This document shows, piece by piece, positions 26,146-34,234 of a stretch of 53,063 nucleotides of DNA. Within the stretch, counting starts at the first letter, position 1, and each line of letters starts with the position of its first letter. The notes beneath the pieces are model-generated. The model saw only the letters and a list, made by a program, of their open reading frames with translations. It was not told where the DNA came from and did no database searches. A program made the position numbers and the translations under genes. Origin of the DNA: Chlorobiaceae bacterium (GTDB taxonomy: Bacteria; Bacteroidota; Chlorobiia; Chlorobiales; Chlorobiaceae). The DNA lies in NCBI GenBank assembly GCA_013334225.1, contig JAAXXY010000020.1, forward strand, positions 1-53,063, in the 5' to 3' direction.

Positions 26146-27396
26146 TCAGATTTTCCCGATCAGTGTGCTATAGAAAAAATACATATTCAACACGATAACA
26201 ATACAGGAAATAATGATCGCTGCAGTAAATTCGGTATTGCTGCTCCTGAACCCTCCCATTACCATGCGGTTTCGGCAGAGTATCAGAAGCGGCAGAAGCG
26301 TGAAAGGCAGCTGGATGCTCAGTACCACCTGGCTGAAAATCAGTATCCTGTAGGTATCCAAACCCAGGATGATGATAAGGAATGAGGGGACGGACGTTAC
26401 AAAGACAGCGATCCTGTAAAGCATCGAACGGGGGTCTTCCGGTTTGCCGAGAAAGCCGGTAATGACGTTCGCTTCAGCCATCGAGGATGTCACGGAGGAA
26501 CCGACACCGGAAAACACCAGTGCAATGGCGAACAGGAGGCCCGCAAGCGGTCCTGCCAGCGGTTTCAGTGTTGCGGAAGCCGATTCGATGCCGTCAACCG
26601 GTATGTTGTGAAAATAAAAAACAGCTGCAGCCACAATGATCATCGAAGCGTTGACGATCCAGCCGAGAGTCATAGCGAAGAGCGTGTCAATTTTCTCGTA
26701 ACGGAGCAGTTCGAGCTTTTCCTGTTCTGAAATCCCCCATTTCCTGCTGTGGATGACGTTCGAATGCAGGAAGATGTTGTGCGGCATCACAACGGCCCCG
26801 AGAATTGCCATCGCGACGTAAATACTGCTGCGGTCCATGGACGGTATGAATAATCCTGAAGCAACCGATTGCCAGTCCGGCCGGACGATCACCAGTTCAA
26901 CCAGGTAGCAGAAGGCAATGATGCCCAGGAATCCGACGATGATGGTTTCAATCCTGTGGTATCGCTGGCTGATGATAAGGAATACCTCGAGGATCACGGT
27001 CAGAAGCGCTCCGGCCCAGAGCGGCATTCCGAAAAGCAGGCTGAATCCGATGCCCCCGCCGACCAGTTCCGCAACATCGGTGGCAATGCATGCAAGGAAA
27101 ACGGTCAAGCCTATAAAAGCGCTGACTGGTTTTGGAAAAAAGTCACGGATGTTGACAGCAAGGGATTTTCCTGTTGCGATCCCGAGTTTTGCAGCCATGT
27201 GCTGGATAAGGATCAGCATGACGGTGCCGAGAGTTACTACCCAGAGCAGTTTGTATCCGAAGCGGGATCCGCCTTCTATATTGGTTGCCCAGTTGCCGGG
27301 ATCTATGAATCCGACCGTAACCAGAAATCCGGGACCAAGGAAGCCCAGCAGGGTTTTGAGAGGAAAACCTTTTCCATTGTTGTCATTTGATGCCAT
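26146..27396 (-). CDS. mntH: Nramp-family Mn2+/Fe2+ transporter
   Basis: A 416-residue inner-membrane divalent metal-proton symporter. The metal site motif in helix 1 is GFIDPGNWATNIEGG (DPGN), and helix 6 carries VVMPHNIFLHSNVIHSR (MPH), both hallmarks of Nramp. About 11 hydrophobic segments are seen, and the length equals bacterial MntH. It starts 14 bases after the aquaporin stop and is followed without spacer by the usp gene. No MntR or Fur-type box was identified. Mn2+ or Fe2+ is the expected substrate. Confidence 0.95.
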   Translation of the reverse strand: MASNDNNGKGFPLKTLLGFLGPGFLVTVGFIDPGNWATNIEGGSRFGYKLLWVVTLGTVMLILIQHMAAKLGIATGKSLAVNIRDFFPKPVSAFIGLTVFLACIATDVAELVGGGIGFSLLFGMPLWAGALLTVILEVFLIISQRYHRIETIIVGFLGIIAFCYLVELVIVRPDWQSVASGLFIPSMDRSSIYVAMAILGAVVMPHNIFLHSNVIHSRKWGISEQEKLELLRYEKIDTLFAMTLGWIVNASMIIVAAAVFYFHNIPVDGIESASATLKPLAGPLAGLLFAIALVFSGVGSSVTSSMAEANVITGFLGKPEDPRSMLYRIAVFVTSVPSFLIIILGLDTYRILIFSQVVLSIQLPFTLLPLLILCRNRMVMGGFRSSNTEFTAAIIISCIVIVLNMYFFYSTLIGKI

Positions 27397-27410
27397 AACC
27401 GTTCTCTTCC

Positions 27411-28226
27411 TCAGGATGAGCCTTTTTTTTCCAGCCTTTCAAGATCGAGCGTACCTTGTGCAGCTATAGTTCCCGCTTCTGTCGGGGGTCCCTTCAGGAT
27501 CCATTCGAAAAGCACACCGATCATCGCACCGGCAAGAGGTCCTGCGACATAGATCCATGTTGTGCCGAAATCGTTGCGCAGCAGGTCCGAAGCAAGTGAA
27601 CGTGCAGGGTTCATCGATGTACCGCTTACCGGAAAAGACCAGAGGTGGGCCATGATGATGTAGCCTCCTACTGCGATTGCGCCGTTCGTTCCGATATTGC
27701 GCGCACCTGACGCCGTGCCGAGGATCGTGTTTATAAGGCCTGCGCTCAGGACTGTTTCCATTGCAAAGGCCGTCATGTGACTGATTCCCTGGCCGGGAAC
27801 TGTGGCTCCGAGGTTTCCTGCCGTGCCGAAGAGCGTTTTCAGGAACCATATTGCTCCCGACGCGCCGGCGAGCTGTCCGGCAATATAGGCCGGCACCCGA
27901 ATCCAGGGAAAGTTTCTGCGCACAGCAAATGCGAGGGTCACCGCCGGGTTGAGATGTGCTCCGCTTACGGTTCCCATGAAATAGATAATCGCCATCACCA
28001 TGAGCCCCGGTGCCGCAACCCTCATGGAATAAGTGATTTCGCTGCCGCTGACCGCCGTTACGACTGCACCGCCCGCAGATGTGAGCACGAGAAGAAAAGT
28101 GCCCCACATTTCAGCAAAAATTCTTCTCCACTCGAGTCCCGGGTCGAGAAAGTTCGGTGCCGCCTGCCCGAAGATCATCCTGTTCCGCTGCATCTCTTTC
28201 TGTCTGTCTCGGCGCAGAAAATTCAT
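27411..28226 (-). CDS. aquaporin (MIP family)
   Basis: A 271-residue six-helix water or small-solute channel. Both half-helix motifs are intact: HLNPAVTLAFA and SMNPARSLASDLL. The Ser after the second NPAR, where glycerol facilitators have Asp, favours an aquaporin rather than a GlpF-type channel. The N-terminus is longer than usual (RRDRQKEMQRNRM) and charged, so a start at an internal Met cannot be excluded. It is the first gene of a tight run with mntH, usp and an OmpA-type gene. A glycerol dehydrogenase gene is close upstream, so glycerol transport remains possible. Confidence 0.92.
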   Translation of the reverse strand: MNFLRRDRQKEMQRNRMIFGQAAPNFLDPGLEWRRIFAEMWGTFLLVLTSAGGAVVTAVSGSEITYSMRVAAPGLMVMAIIYFMGTVSGAHLNPAVTLAFAVRRNFPWIRVPAYIAGQLAGASGAIWFLKTLFGTAGNLGATVPGQGISHMTAFAMETVLSAGLINTILGTASGARNIGTNGAIAVGGYIIMAHLWSFPVSGTSMNPARSLASDLLRNDFGTTWIYVAGPLAGAMIGVLFEWILKGPPTEAGTIAAQGTLDLERLEKKGSS

Positions 28227-28310
28227 GGTATTCGGTCCGGTTACGTTTTTCCCTTGCGATTCATCTTTTCAATCACACAATAAGGTTATACTCCCGCCGG
28301 CATTTCTCAA

Positions 28311-28676
28311 TTATTTTTCCGCCATCTGTTTTCCCATCTCGCGCAGAGCAGTCGCATCGAAAACCAGCCGTATCGCGGAAATCCTGTTGCCGGATACCGT
28401 GAAAAATTCTGCGGTCCTTATAACGCCCGCAGGTGTCGCGGTATTGCAATCGTAAAGCAGAGCGGCGCTTTCCTTGTCGAAGAAACTTTTCAGAAGGGTG
28501 ACGCCGGTTACTGTCTGTCTGAACCGGGTCAGTGCTGCAATGAAATCTTCAGCCCTGGTAAAGGTATCGATACTTCCCTGAAAATCGAGATCGTCAGCAA
28601 GAAACTGACGGGCGGCAGCAGGATCTCCTTCTGTCCATGCTCTGTGGTATTGTTCGATCAACTCTCTGGTGTCCAT
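28311..28676 (-). CDS. SnoaL/NTF2-like protein
   Basis: A 121-residue NTF2-fold protein. The start at ATG 28676 (MDTRELIEQYHRAWTEGD) is chosen because TGGAG lies just before it; the ATG at 28688 is too close to that site. Family features are the N-terminal helix with AWTEGDPAAARQFLADDL, a FxG..D strand, and the final AEFFTVSGNRISAIRLVFD strand pair. Such proteins include ketosteroid-isomerase-like and polyketide-cyclase-like folds; the activity cannot be named. It sits between the glycerol dehydrogenase and aquaporin genes and may be co-transcribed with either. Confidence 0.8.
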   Translation of the reverse strand: MDTRELIEQYHRAWTEGDPAAARQFLADDLDFQGSIDTFTRAEDFIAALTRFRQTVTGVTLLKSFFDKESAALLYDCNTATPAGVIRTAEFFTVSGNRISAIRLVFDATALREMGKQMAEK

Positions 28677-28817
28677 TGTTTTCTCCATTTATAACATTGT
28701 TGAAAAACAGGAGTCAGGCTTTTATTCTTATGCAAGAGAACAAAAAAGAGTTGTGAAAAAATCCTCCGCATTTTTTAAGCTTTGCATTGCGATAATGATT
28801 TTACCGGCTTGGTTGAA

Positions 28818-29918
28818 TCAGGTGTTTGCCGCTGATTGACGTTTTTCACCGATTGCATTGGCGGCAAGTATGGCGTTCAGAACTTTTTCAGGAGTTATTG
28901 CGATGGCTTCGTGATGGATGAATTCATCAGGAGCGGAAGCTTTTTCAGCGACGGCCATCAGTTTATCCCGGACGGCATTCGCCAGCCCGATCTCGGCAAG
29001 CGTTGTGGGGAGTCCGACCTCTTCACAGAACGAGTAAACCGTTTCGATCTCTTCCTGCGTTGCTCCGTTGAGCTGCAGGCTTGCAAGAAGTCCGAAAGCC
29101 ACCTTTTCTCCATGGTAGTAAGCGTGTGTTTCCTCGAGCGCGGTAAATCCGTTATGAATGGAATGCGCGCTGGCCAGGCCTCCGCTCTCGAATCCGACGC
29201 CACTCAACAGAATGTTCGCTTCGACGATATGTTCAAGGGCGTCGTTGACCTCATGCCGTTCAGCCGCGGTTTTTGCCGCCACACCGTCTTTGAGGAGTGT
29301 TTCGTAACAGAGCCGTGCAAGCGTAAGCCCGGACAGTGTTGCGAGCCCCCCGCATTCGTTCCGGGAGCGTGTTTCACTGCATGATTTTGCTTCGAACCAT
29401 GTCGCGAGCGCGTCTCCCATACCAGCCACAAGGAACCTTACCGGAGCATTGGCAATGATTTCCGTATCGACCAGCACGACGGCAGGGTTCAGTTTCTGAT
29501 AATAAACCGACCTGTATACACCGTTTTTGGTATAGAGAACGGCACAACCGCTGCATGGCGCATCCGTCGAGGCTATGGTGGGAACAATGATGACAGGTAT
29601 GTTTTGCCGGTCGGCGGCGATTTTCGCTGTATCGATCACTTTCCCCCCGCCCATTCCGACCAGCACATCGATATGATTTTCACGGATAAACGCTTCTGTC
29701 CTGGAAAGCTCCTCTTCACAGCACTCTCCGCCAAACTGCTTCACGGATAAGGAGTTCGCCGCAAGGTTAATGCCGCTTTCCGGTATGATCCTGCTGTATG
29801 CGCTTCGGGAGGCGAGGATCAAACCCTGTTTGCCGAACGTATTGACGAGAGATGGCAGTTCATTGAAAGCACCGGCACCCTGGATATACTTTCCCGGAAA
29901 AAAAGCTTTGTTCAGCAT
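28818..29918 (-). CDS. gldA: glycerol dehydrogenase (iron-containing alcohol dehydrogenase family)
   Basis: A 366-residue NAD-dependent polyol dehydrogenase turning glycerol into dihydroxyacetone or the reverse. The start at ATG 29918 (MLNKAFFPGKYIQGAGAF) is fixed by GGAGG before it; an upstream in-frame start at 29984 is rejected. Family motifs are VGMGGGKVIDTAK for NAD, VPTIASTDAPCSGCAVLYT with the metal Asp, SAHSIHNGF and ETHAYYHGEKVAFGLL with the metal His pair. The metal is usually zinc. It lies upstream of NTF2-like and aquaporin genes. In an anaerobic phototroph it may produce or consume glycerol for osmotic balance, but this is inferred. Confidence 0.93.
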   Translation of the reverse strand: MLNKAFFPGKYIQGAGAFNELPSLVNTFGKQGLILASRSAYSRIIPESGINLAANSLSVKQFGGECCEEELSRTEAFIRENHIDVLVGMGGGKVIDTAKIAADRQNIPVIIVPTIASTDAPCSGCAVLYTKNGVYRSVYYQKLNPAVVLVDTEIIANAPVRFLVAGMGDALATWFEAKSCSETRSRNECGGLATLSGLTLARLCYETLLKDGVAAKTAAERHEVNDALEHIVEANILLSGVGFESGGLASAHSIHNGFTALEETHAYYHGEKVAFGLLASLQLNGATQEEIETVYSFCEEVGLPTTLAEIGLANAVRDKLMAVAEKASAPDEFIHHEAIAITPEKVLNAILAANAIGEKRQSAANT

Positions 29919-30285
29919 GCGATTTTCCTCCAGATGATGATAATAAGCGTAAATAAACGGGAATATAAGCACTTTGCACTTCAAAGGCCGGATTTTCCGA
30001 ACTGATCAGTGATTCCCTGGGGAGAGGCAGTGGTAAAATAAGATGGAATTCGGGTTTCCTGTGTAAAAAGTGTAACGTAATTGTAACGGATATCGGCGTA
30101 AATTATTTTATATTGTTACAGTTTATAATGTTATATGGCTTGTTGGAATCAGGATTGTATGGATAACGAGTACACTGCTGATCGTGAGTGTATCGAGTTT
30201 TTTGCATTTTTCCGGTTTTTTTTGTGTATCCTCATTCCCGGGATGACTCCATGGCATGTTTTCATTGATCAGATGATAAAAAGCC
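29919..30285. promoter_or_regulatory. divergent intergenic region of gldA and the transcarboxylase operon
   Basis: About 370 bases that must hold promoters for both directions. TGTAACG occurs at 30071-30077 and 30082-30088, eleven bases apart (one helical turn), and the near inverse TGTTACA at 30114-30120. A TATAAT at about 30123-30128 follows directly. The cluster looks like a regulator-binding region, but no known regulator can be named. Confidence 0.4.
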
Positions 30286-31857
30286 TTGCATTCATCGCTT
30301 CTGACAGCTGATTTGTTTATTAATTGCAACAACGTGGAAACGACTGTACAAAGGATTATCGATATCACCGAACTGGCCCTGCGTGATGCTCACCAGAGCC
30401 TGATCGCCACCCGGATGGGAATTGAGGACCTGACCGGTGCCTGCAGGGACCTCGATGAGGCAGGTTACTGGTCTATAGAGTGCTGGGGTGGAGCAACGTA
30501 TGACGCCTGCATCCGTTACCTGAACGAAGATCCCTGGGAGCGGCTGCGCACCTTCAAGAGGCTTATGCCGAAAACCCCGCTGCAGATGCTTTTGCGCGGC
30601 CAGAACCTTCTGGGTTACCGCCACTACCAGGACGAGGTGGTGGAGCGCTTCTGCTATAAATCGGCGGAAAACGGCGTCGATGTTTTCCGTATCTTCGACG
30701 CTCTCAACGATCTTCGCAATATTGAAACTTCAGTGCGGGCCGTCAGGAAAGTCGGCCGTCATGCACAGGGGACCATCTCCTATACGGTCAGCCCGATCCA
30801 TACCGTCGCACTGTTTGTCGATCAGGCAAAAAGACTCCAGGATATGGGGGTCGATTCGATCTGCATCAAGGATATGGCCGCCATAATCAAGCCACAGTCA
30901 GCTTACGACCTTGTCAAGGGTATCAAGGAGGCCTGTGGTCCCGATCTGCGTCTTCATCTCCATGTTCATGCCACCACCGGCGTTACCATGGTGAGCCTGA
31001 TGAAAGCTGTGGAAGCGGGAGTCGACTGCGTCGATACGGCGATAAGCACCATGAGCCTCGGTCCGGGGCACAACCCGACGGAAAGCTTCATTGAAATGCT
31101 CGAAGGGACCGGATTCGGCACGATGGTCGATTTGGAGAGGGTTCTGCGGGTCAAATCATATTTTGTTTCGAAAATTGAGCGCTACCGGGAGTTCCTGTCA
31201 AAAGTCACCGGAGTGGAAACGGAGATTTTCAAAAGCCAGATTCCGGGCGGAATGCTTTCCAATATGGAAAACCAGCTCAGGCAGCAGGGTGCGGGCGACC
31301 GTCTGAAGGACGTGCTCGAGGAGATCCCGCTTGTACGCAAGGATACGGGTTATGTGCCGCTTGTTACCCCAAGCAGCCAGATAGTCGGTACCCAGGCGGT
31401 ACTCAATGTACTTATGGGGCACTATAAAGTTTTAACCGGAGAATTTGCCGACCTGATGCTCGGATATTACGGAGCAGGCCCCGGAGAGAAAAATCCGGAA
31501 GTGGTGAGGATGGCAATAGAGCATACCCACAAGGAACCGATAACCTGCCGTCCGGCGGATCTGCTCAAGCCCGAATGGGAAAAGCTGCGTTCCGAAGCAC
31601 TGCCTTTGCCAGGTTGCAACGGTACGGATGAGGATGTTCTCACCTATGCCATGTTTCCCCAGGTGGCACCGAAATTTTTTGCCCGGAGGCACGAAGGACC
31701 TTTAAATGTCGGAACCGATCCGTTGACGGGAGTATCAGAAATGCATCCTGCCGAAGGACATCAGGGGGTTATCACGGGTCCGATTACCTATGCCGTTACT
31801 GTTAGCGGCATGGAACACAAGGTGACGGTTGCTCCGTTCAATCCATCCACAACTTGA
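30286..31857 (+). CDS. transcarboxylase 5S-type subunit (pyruvate carboxyltransferase)
   Basis: A 523-residue HMGL-like carboxyltransferase that moves carboxyl between biotin and pyruvate/oxaloacetate. It contains ELALRDAHQSLIATRM (catalytic Arg33, Asp34, Gln37), CWGGATYDACIRYLNEDPW, MLLRGQNLLGYRHY, the metal-site lysine in ICIKDMAA, HLHVHATTGVT with the two metal histidines, KSQIPGGMLSNME and VTPSSQIVGTQAV. The C-terminal half (TCRPADLLKPEWEK, GTDEDVLTYAMFPQVAP) and the short tail GPITYAVTVSGM follow the 5S subunit of propionibacterial transcarboxylase. It lacks a biotin domain, which a separate gene supplies. The start is uncertain: ATG 30286 or GTG 30334; neither has a clear ribosome site. 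Confidence 0.9.
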   Translation: MHSSLLTADLFINCNNVETTVQRIIDITELALRDAHQSLIATRMGIEDLTGACRDLDEAGYWSIECWGGATYDACIRYLNEDPWERLRTFKRLMPKTPLQMLLRGQNLLGYRHYQDEVVERFCYKSAENGVDVFRIFDALNDLRNIETSVRAVRKVGRHAQGTISYTVSPIHTVALFVDQAKRLQDMGVDSICIKDMAAIIKPQSAYDLVKGIKEACGPDLRLHLHVHATTGVTMVSLMKAVEAGVDCVDTAISTMSLGPGHNPTESFIEMLEGTGFGTMVDLERVLRVKSYFVSKIERYREFLSKVTGVETEIFKSQIPGGMLSNMENQLRQQGAGDRLKDVLEEIPLVRKDTGYVPLVTPSSQIVGTQAVLNVLMGHYKVLTGEFADLMLGYYGAGPGEKNPEVVRMAIEHTHKEPITCRPADLLKPEWEKLRSEALPLPGCNGTDEDVLTYAMFPQVAPKFFARRHEGPLNVGTDPLTGVSEMHPAEGHQGVITGPITYAVTVSGMEHKVTVAPFNPSTT

Positions 31858-31883
31858 AGATTATCGCCAGAGAGGCATTTACC

Positions 31884-33428
31884 ATGACAATCGAACAGAA
31901 AATAGAAGAACTGAACCGACGCAGGGAAGAAATCAGCCTTGGCGGAGGTCAGGAAAGGATAGACCGGCAGCACAAAGCGGGATTTCTGACAGCCCGGGAA
32001 CGCATTAACGCTCTTCTTGATCAGGACAGCTTTCAGGAAATGGGACTTTTCGCCGAACACCGCTGCACTAATTTCGGCATGGAAGGAAAGAAAATGCCGG
32101 CGGACGGCGTAGTGACCGGGGCCGGAAGCATCGAAGGCCGGCTGGTCCATCTTGCAAGCCAGGACTTCACGGTCAGCGGCGGATCGGCAGGGGAGATGCA
32201 CAGTGTCAAAATCGTGCAGATGATGCAGGCCTGCCTGAAGACCGGATCTCCTTTCATACTCATCAACGATTCCGGCGGAGCCAGAATACAGGAAGGCATA
32301 GACAGCCTTTCGGGTTACGGCAGGATTTTCTACAACAACGTCATGCTTTCCGGTGTCGTGCCTCAGATATCACTCATCTGCGGACCATGTGCCGGAGGGG
32401 CGGCCTACAGTCCGGCCCTGACCGATTTCATCATCCAGACCAGAGGGGCCAGGATGTTCATTACCGGTCCGTCGGTCATCAAATCGGTTACCGGCGAGGA
32501 CGTCACAGCTGAAGAGCTCGGAGGACCGAATGCACAGATGTGTATTTCCGGGGTTGTTCATTTCATTGCGGAAAACGACCTCGATGCCATGGCGATCTGC
32601 AAGCGCCTGCTCTCTTTTCTTCCTTCGAACAACCTCGAGGACCCGCCTCAGTTTGAAGCTGAAGAGGTAATCATGCCCGACAAGGGACTGAACAGTATCG
32701 TTCCGCTCAATCCGAAGCAGAGCTACGATGTCCGCGATGTTATCCTGCATGTGGTGGACCGTGGGGATTTCATGGAAGTGCAGGAATTTTTCGCACAGAA
32801 CATCGTGATCGGTTTTGCCCGGCTCCAGGGCCGTACGGTGGGTGTCGTGGCTAACCAGCCCGCCGTGATGGCCGGCGTGCTTGACATCAATGCCTCCGAC
32901 AAGGCTGCGCGTTTCATCCGTTTCTGCAACGCCTTCAATATTCCCATTATCACGTTTGTCGATGTTCCGGGATTCCTGCCCGGTGTAGAACAGGAGCATG
33001 GCGGTATCATCAGGCACGGGGCAAAATTGCTGTTTGCCTATTCCGCCGCCACCGTTCCCAAACTGACCGTCATTCTCCGCAAATCCTATGGCGGGGCCTA
33101 TATCGCCATGTGCAGCAAGGACCTCGATGCGGACAGGGTGGTATGCTGGCCGGGAGCCGAGATAGCGGTTATGGGAGCCGAAGGCGCAGTTGAAATTATT
33201 TTCAGGAACGAAATAAAAAATGCCGCCGATCCGGCAGCTCGTCATCAGGAACTGGTAAGGGAGTATCAGGAATCGTTTTCCACTCCTTATGCAGCGGCGT
33301 CGCGTTTTCAGATCGACGATATCATCGAGCCTGCGGAAACCCGCCGTTACCTCGCCATGGCGCTCGATATCGTTCATTCAAAAAGGGAATTCAGGCCCCA
33401 GAAGAAACACGGTCTCATTCCTCTGTAA
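31884..33428 (+). CDS. transcarboxylase 12S-type subunit (acyl-CoA carboxyltransferase)
   Basis: A 514-residue crotonase-fold carboxyltransferase of the PccB/MmdA family that moves carboxyl between biotin and propionyl-CoA/methylmalonyl-CoA. Features are RIDRQHKAGFLTARERI, the first oxyanion loop SGGARIQEGIDSL, CGPCAGGAAYSPALTDF, GPSVIKSVTGEDV, VPGFLPGVEQEHGGIIRHGAK and the second site SYGGAYIAM. The ATG at 31884 is chosen since GAGAGG lies just before it. It starts 26 bases past the 5S-type gene. With no biotin carboxylase in the operon, it should work by carboxyl exchange, not ATP-driven carboxylation. Confidence 0.92.
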   Translation: MTIEQKIEELNRRREEISLGGGQERIDRQHKAGFLTARERINALLDQDSFQEMGLFAEHRCTNFGMEGKKMPADGVVTGAGSIEGRLVHLASQDFTVSGGSAGEMHSVKIVQMMQACLKTGSPFILINDSGGARIQEGIDSLSGYGRIFYNNVMLSGVVPQISLICGPCAGGAAYSPALTDFIIQTRGARMFITGPSVIKSVTGEDVTAEELGGPNAQMCISGVVHFIAENDLDAMAICKRLLSFLPSNNLEDPPQFEAEEVIMPDKGLNSIVPLNPKQSYDVRDVILHVVDRGDFMEVQEFFAQNIVIGFARLQGRTVGVVANQPAVMAGVLDINASDKAARFIRFCNAFNIPIITFVDVPGFLPGVEQEHGGIIRHGAKLLFAYSAATVPKLTVILRKSYGGAYIAMCSKDLDADRVVCWPGAEIAVMGAEGAVEIIFRNEIKNAADPAARHQELVREYQESFSTPYAAASRFQIDDIIEPAETRRYLAMALDIVHSKREFRPQKKHGLIPL

Positions 33429-33447
33429 TCATCAAACGGGAGTACCC

Positions 33448-33633
33448 ATGCAGGATTCCGAAATTACCCCTGAACTGCTCATGATCATGTCGGCGGCCAT
33501 TGCCGCATATCTCGGCAAGAACGTGAGGATACGCCGGGCGCGGTTCATCAGCGACAGGGGCATGAGTTCCTGGTCACAGATGGGACGTGTATCGATTCAG
33601 TCGTCCCATAACATTCAGTATCATTCAGCTTAA
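33448..33633 (+). CDS. 61-aa small subunit-like protein of the transcarboxylase operon
   Basis: A 61-residue protein starting at ATG 33448, preceded by GGGAG. It has an N-terminal helix (ITPELLMIMSAAIAAYLG) followed by a basic strand (NVRIRRARFI) and WSQMGRVSIQ. This helix-RxRxIRR-W-xxxGR pattern resembles the cytosolic tail of gamma or delta subunits of sodium-pumping decarboxylases, which helps assemble the biotin complex. Unlike those, it has no clear membrane anchor beyond the single short hydrophobic helix. It lies between the 12S-type and biotin carrier genes. Its function is inferred from position and pattern. Confidence 0.75.
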   Translation: MQDSEITPELLMIMSAAIAAYLGKNVRIRRARFISDRGMSSWSQMGRVSIQSSHNIQYHSA

Positions 33634-33652
33634 ATAATGAAGGAGCACTATC

Positions 33653-34051
33653 GTGCAGTTGCAGTTGACCATAGACGGAAAAAAATACATTGTCGATGTG
33701 GAAGTGATCGAAGGGGAAGAGGTCCGGATGCCTGAAGGTTATTCCGAACAGACCTCGACGTTACAGTCTCATCATGCACCGCCTCAGGTTTTTTCCCAGC
33801 CTCAGCCGGCTGCTCCGGTTTCGGACGGTCTGCCTGACGAAAAAGTCTGCCGCAGCCCGATTGCCGGGATCGTGCAGCGGGTGAACGTCCAGGTAGGGCA
33901 GAAGCTTCAGGTCAACGACCTTCTCGTCGTGCTCGAGGCCATGAAGATGGAGACCAATATCACCGCCCATGCCGCAGGAATCGTCAAGCACATCCTCGCC
34001 TCTCCCGGCGAGGCCGTCAAGAGCGGCCAGGCCTTGATTGAGTTCGAATAA
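33653..34051 (+). CDS. transcarboxylase 1.3S-type biotin carboxyl carrier protein
   Basis: A 132-residue biotinyl protein. The GTG start at 33653 is supported by AGGAG at 33641-33645. The N-terminus (MQLQLTIDGKKYIVDVEVIEG) matches the 1.3S head that contacts the catalytic subunits. A Pro/Gln-rich flexible linker (about residues 35-62) leads to a biotinyl domain with CRSPIAGIVQRVNVQVGQ and EAMKMET, biotin on about Lys98. It is the swinging arm between the 5S- and 12S-type subunits. The length is close to the propionibacterial carrier (about 123). Confidence 0.93.
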   Translation: MQLQLTIDGKKYIVDVEVIEGEEVRMPEGYSEQTSTLQSHHAPPQVFSQPQPAAPVSDGLPDEKVCRSPIAGIVQRVNVQVGQKLQVNDLLVVLEAMKMETNITAHAAGIVKHILASPGEAVKSGQALIEFE

Positions 34052-34124
34052 ATCCGGGACAAATCGCATCCTTTTTCTGCTTTCCAGCACAGACTATCTT
34101 TTAGAGGCAGCATCGAATGAAAAC

Positions 34125-34137
34125 TGAGGCAGCCTCA
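34125..34137 (+). terminator. short hairpin after the transcarboxylase operon
   Basis: TGAGG-CAG-CCTCA at 34125-34137, preceded by AAAAC and followed by TTATTTG. It is short and the T-run is broken. An upstream GAGGCAGC copy near 34103 repeats half of it. It is a weak terminator candidate. Confidence 0.35.
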
Positions 34138-34234
34138 TTATTTGTCCGTGTCAAACTTTCCGGTGCTGAAATTATTTCAGCGCTGTTGCCTGTTAATGAT
34201 TGTAGTGAAGATCATAACACAGAACAAAGCTGAC

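Noticed and set aside
32370..33377. 335-codon minus-strand open frame
   Set aside because: It lies opposite the 12S-type carboxyltransferase; open only because of codon bias in the real gene.
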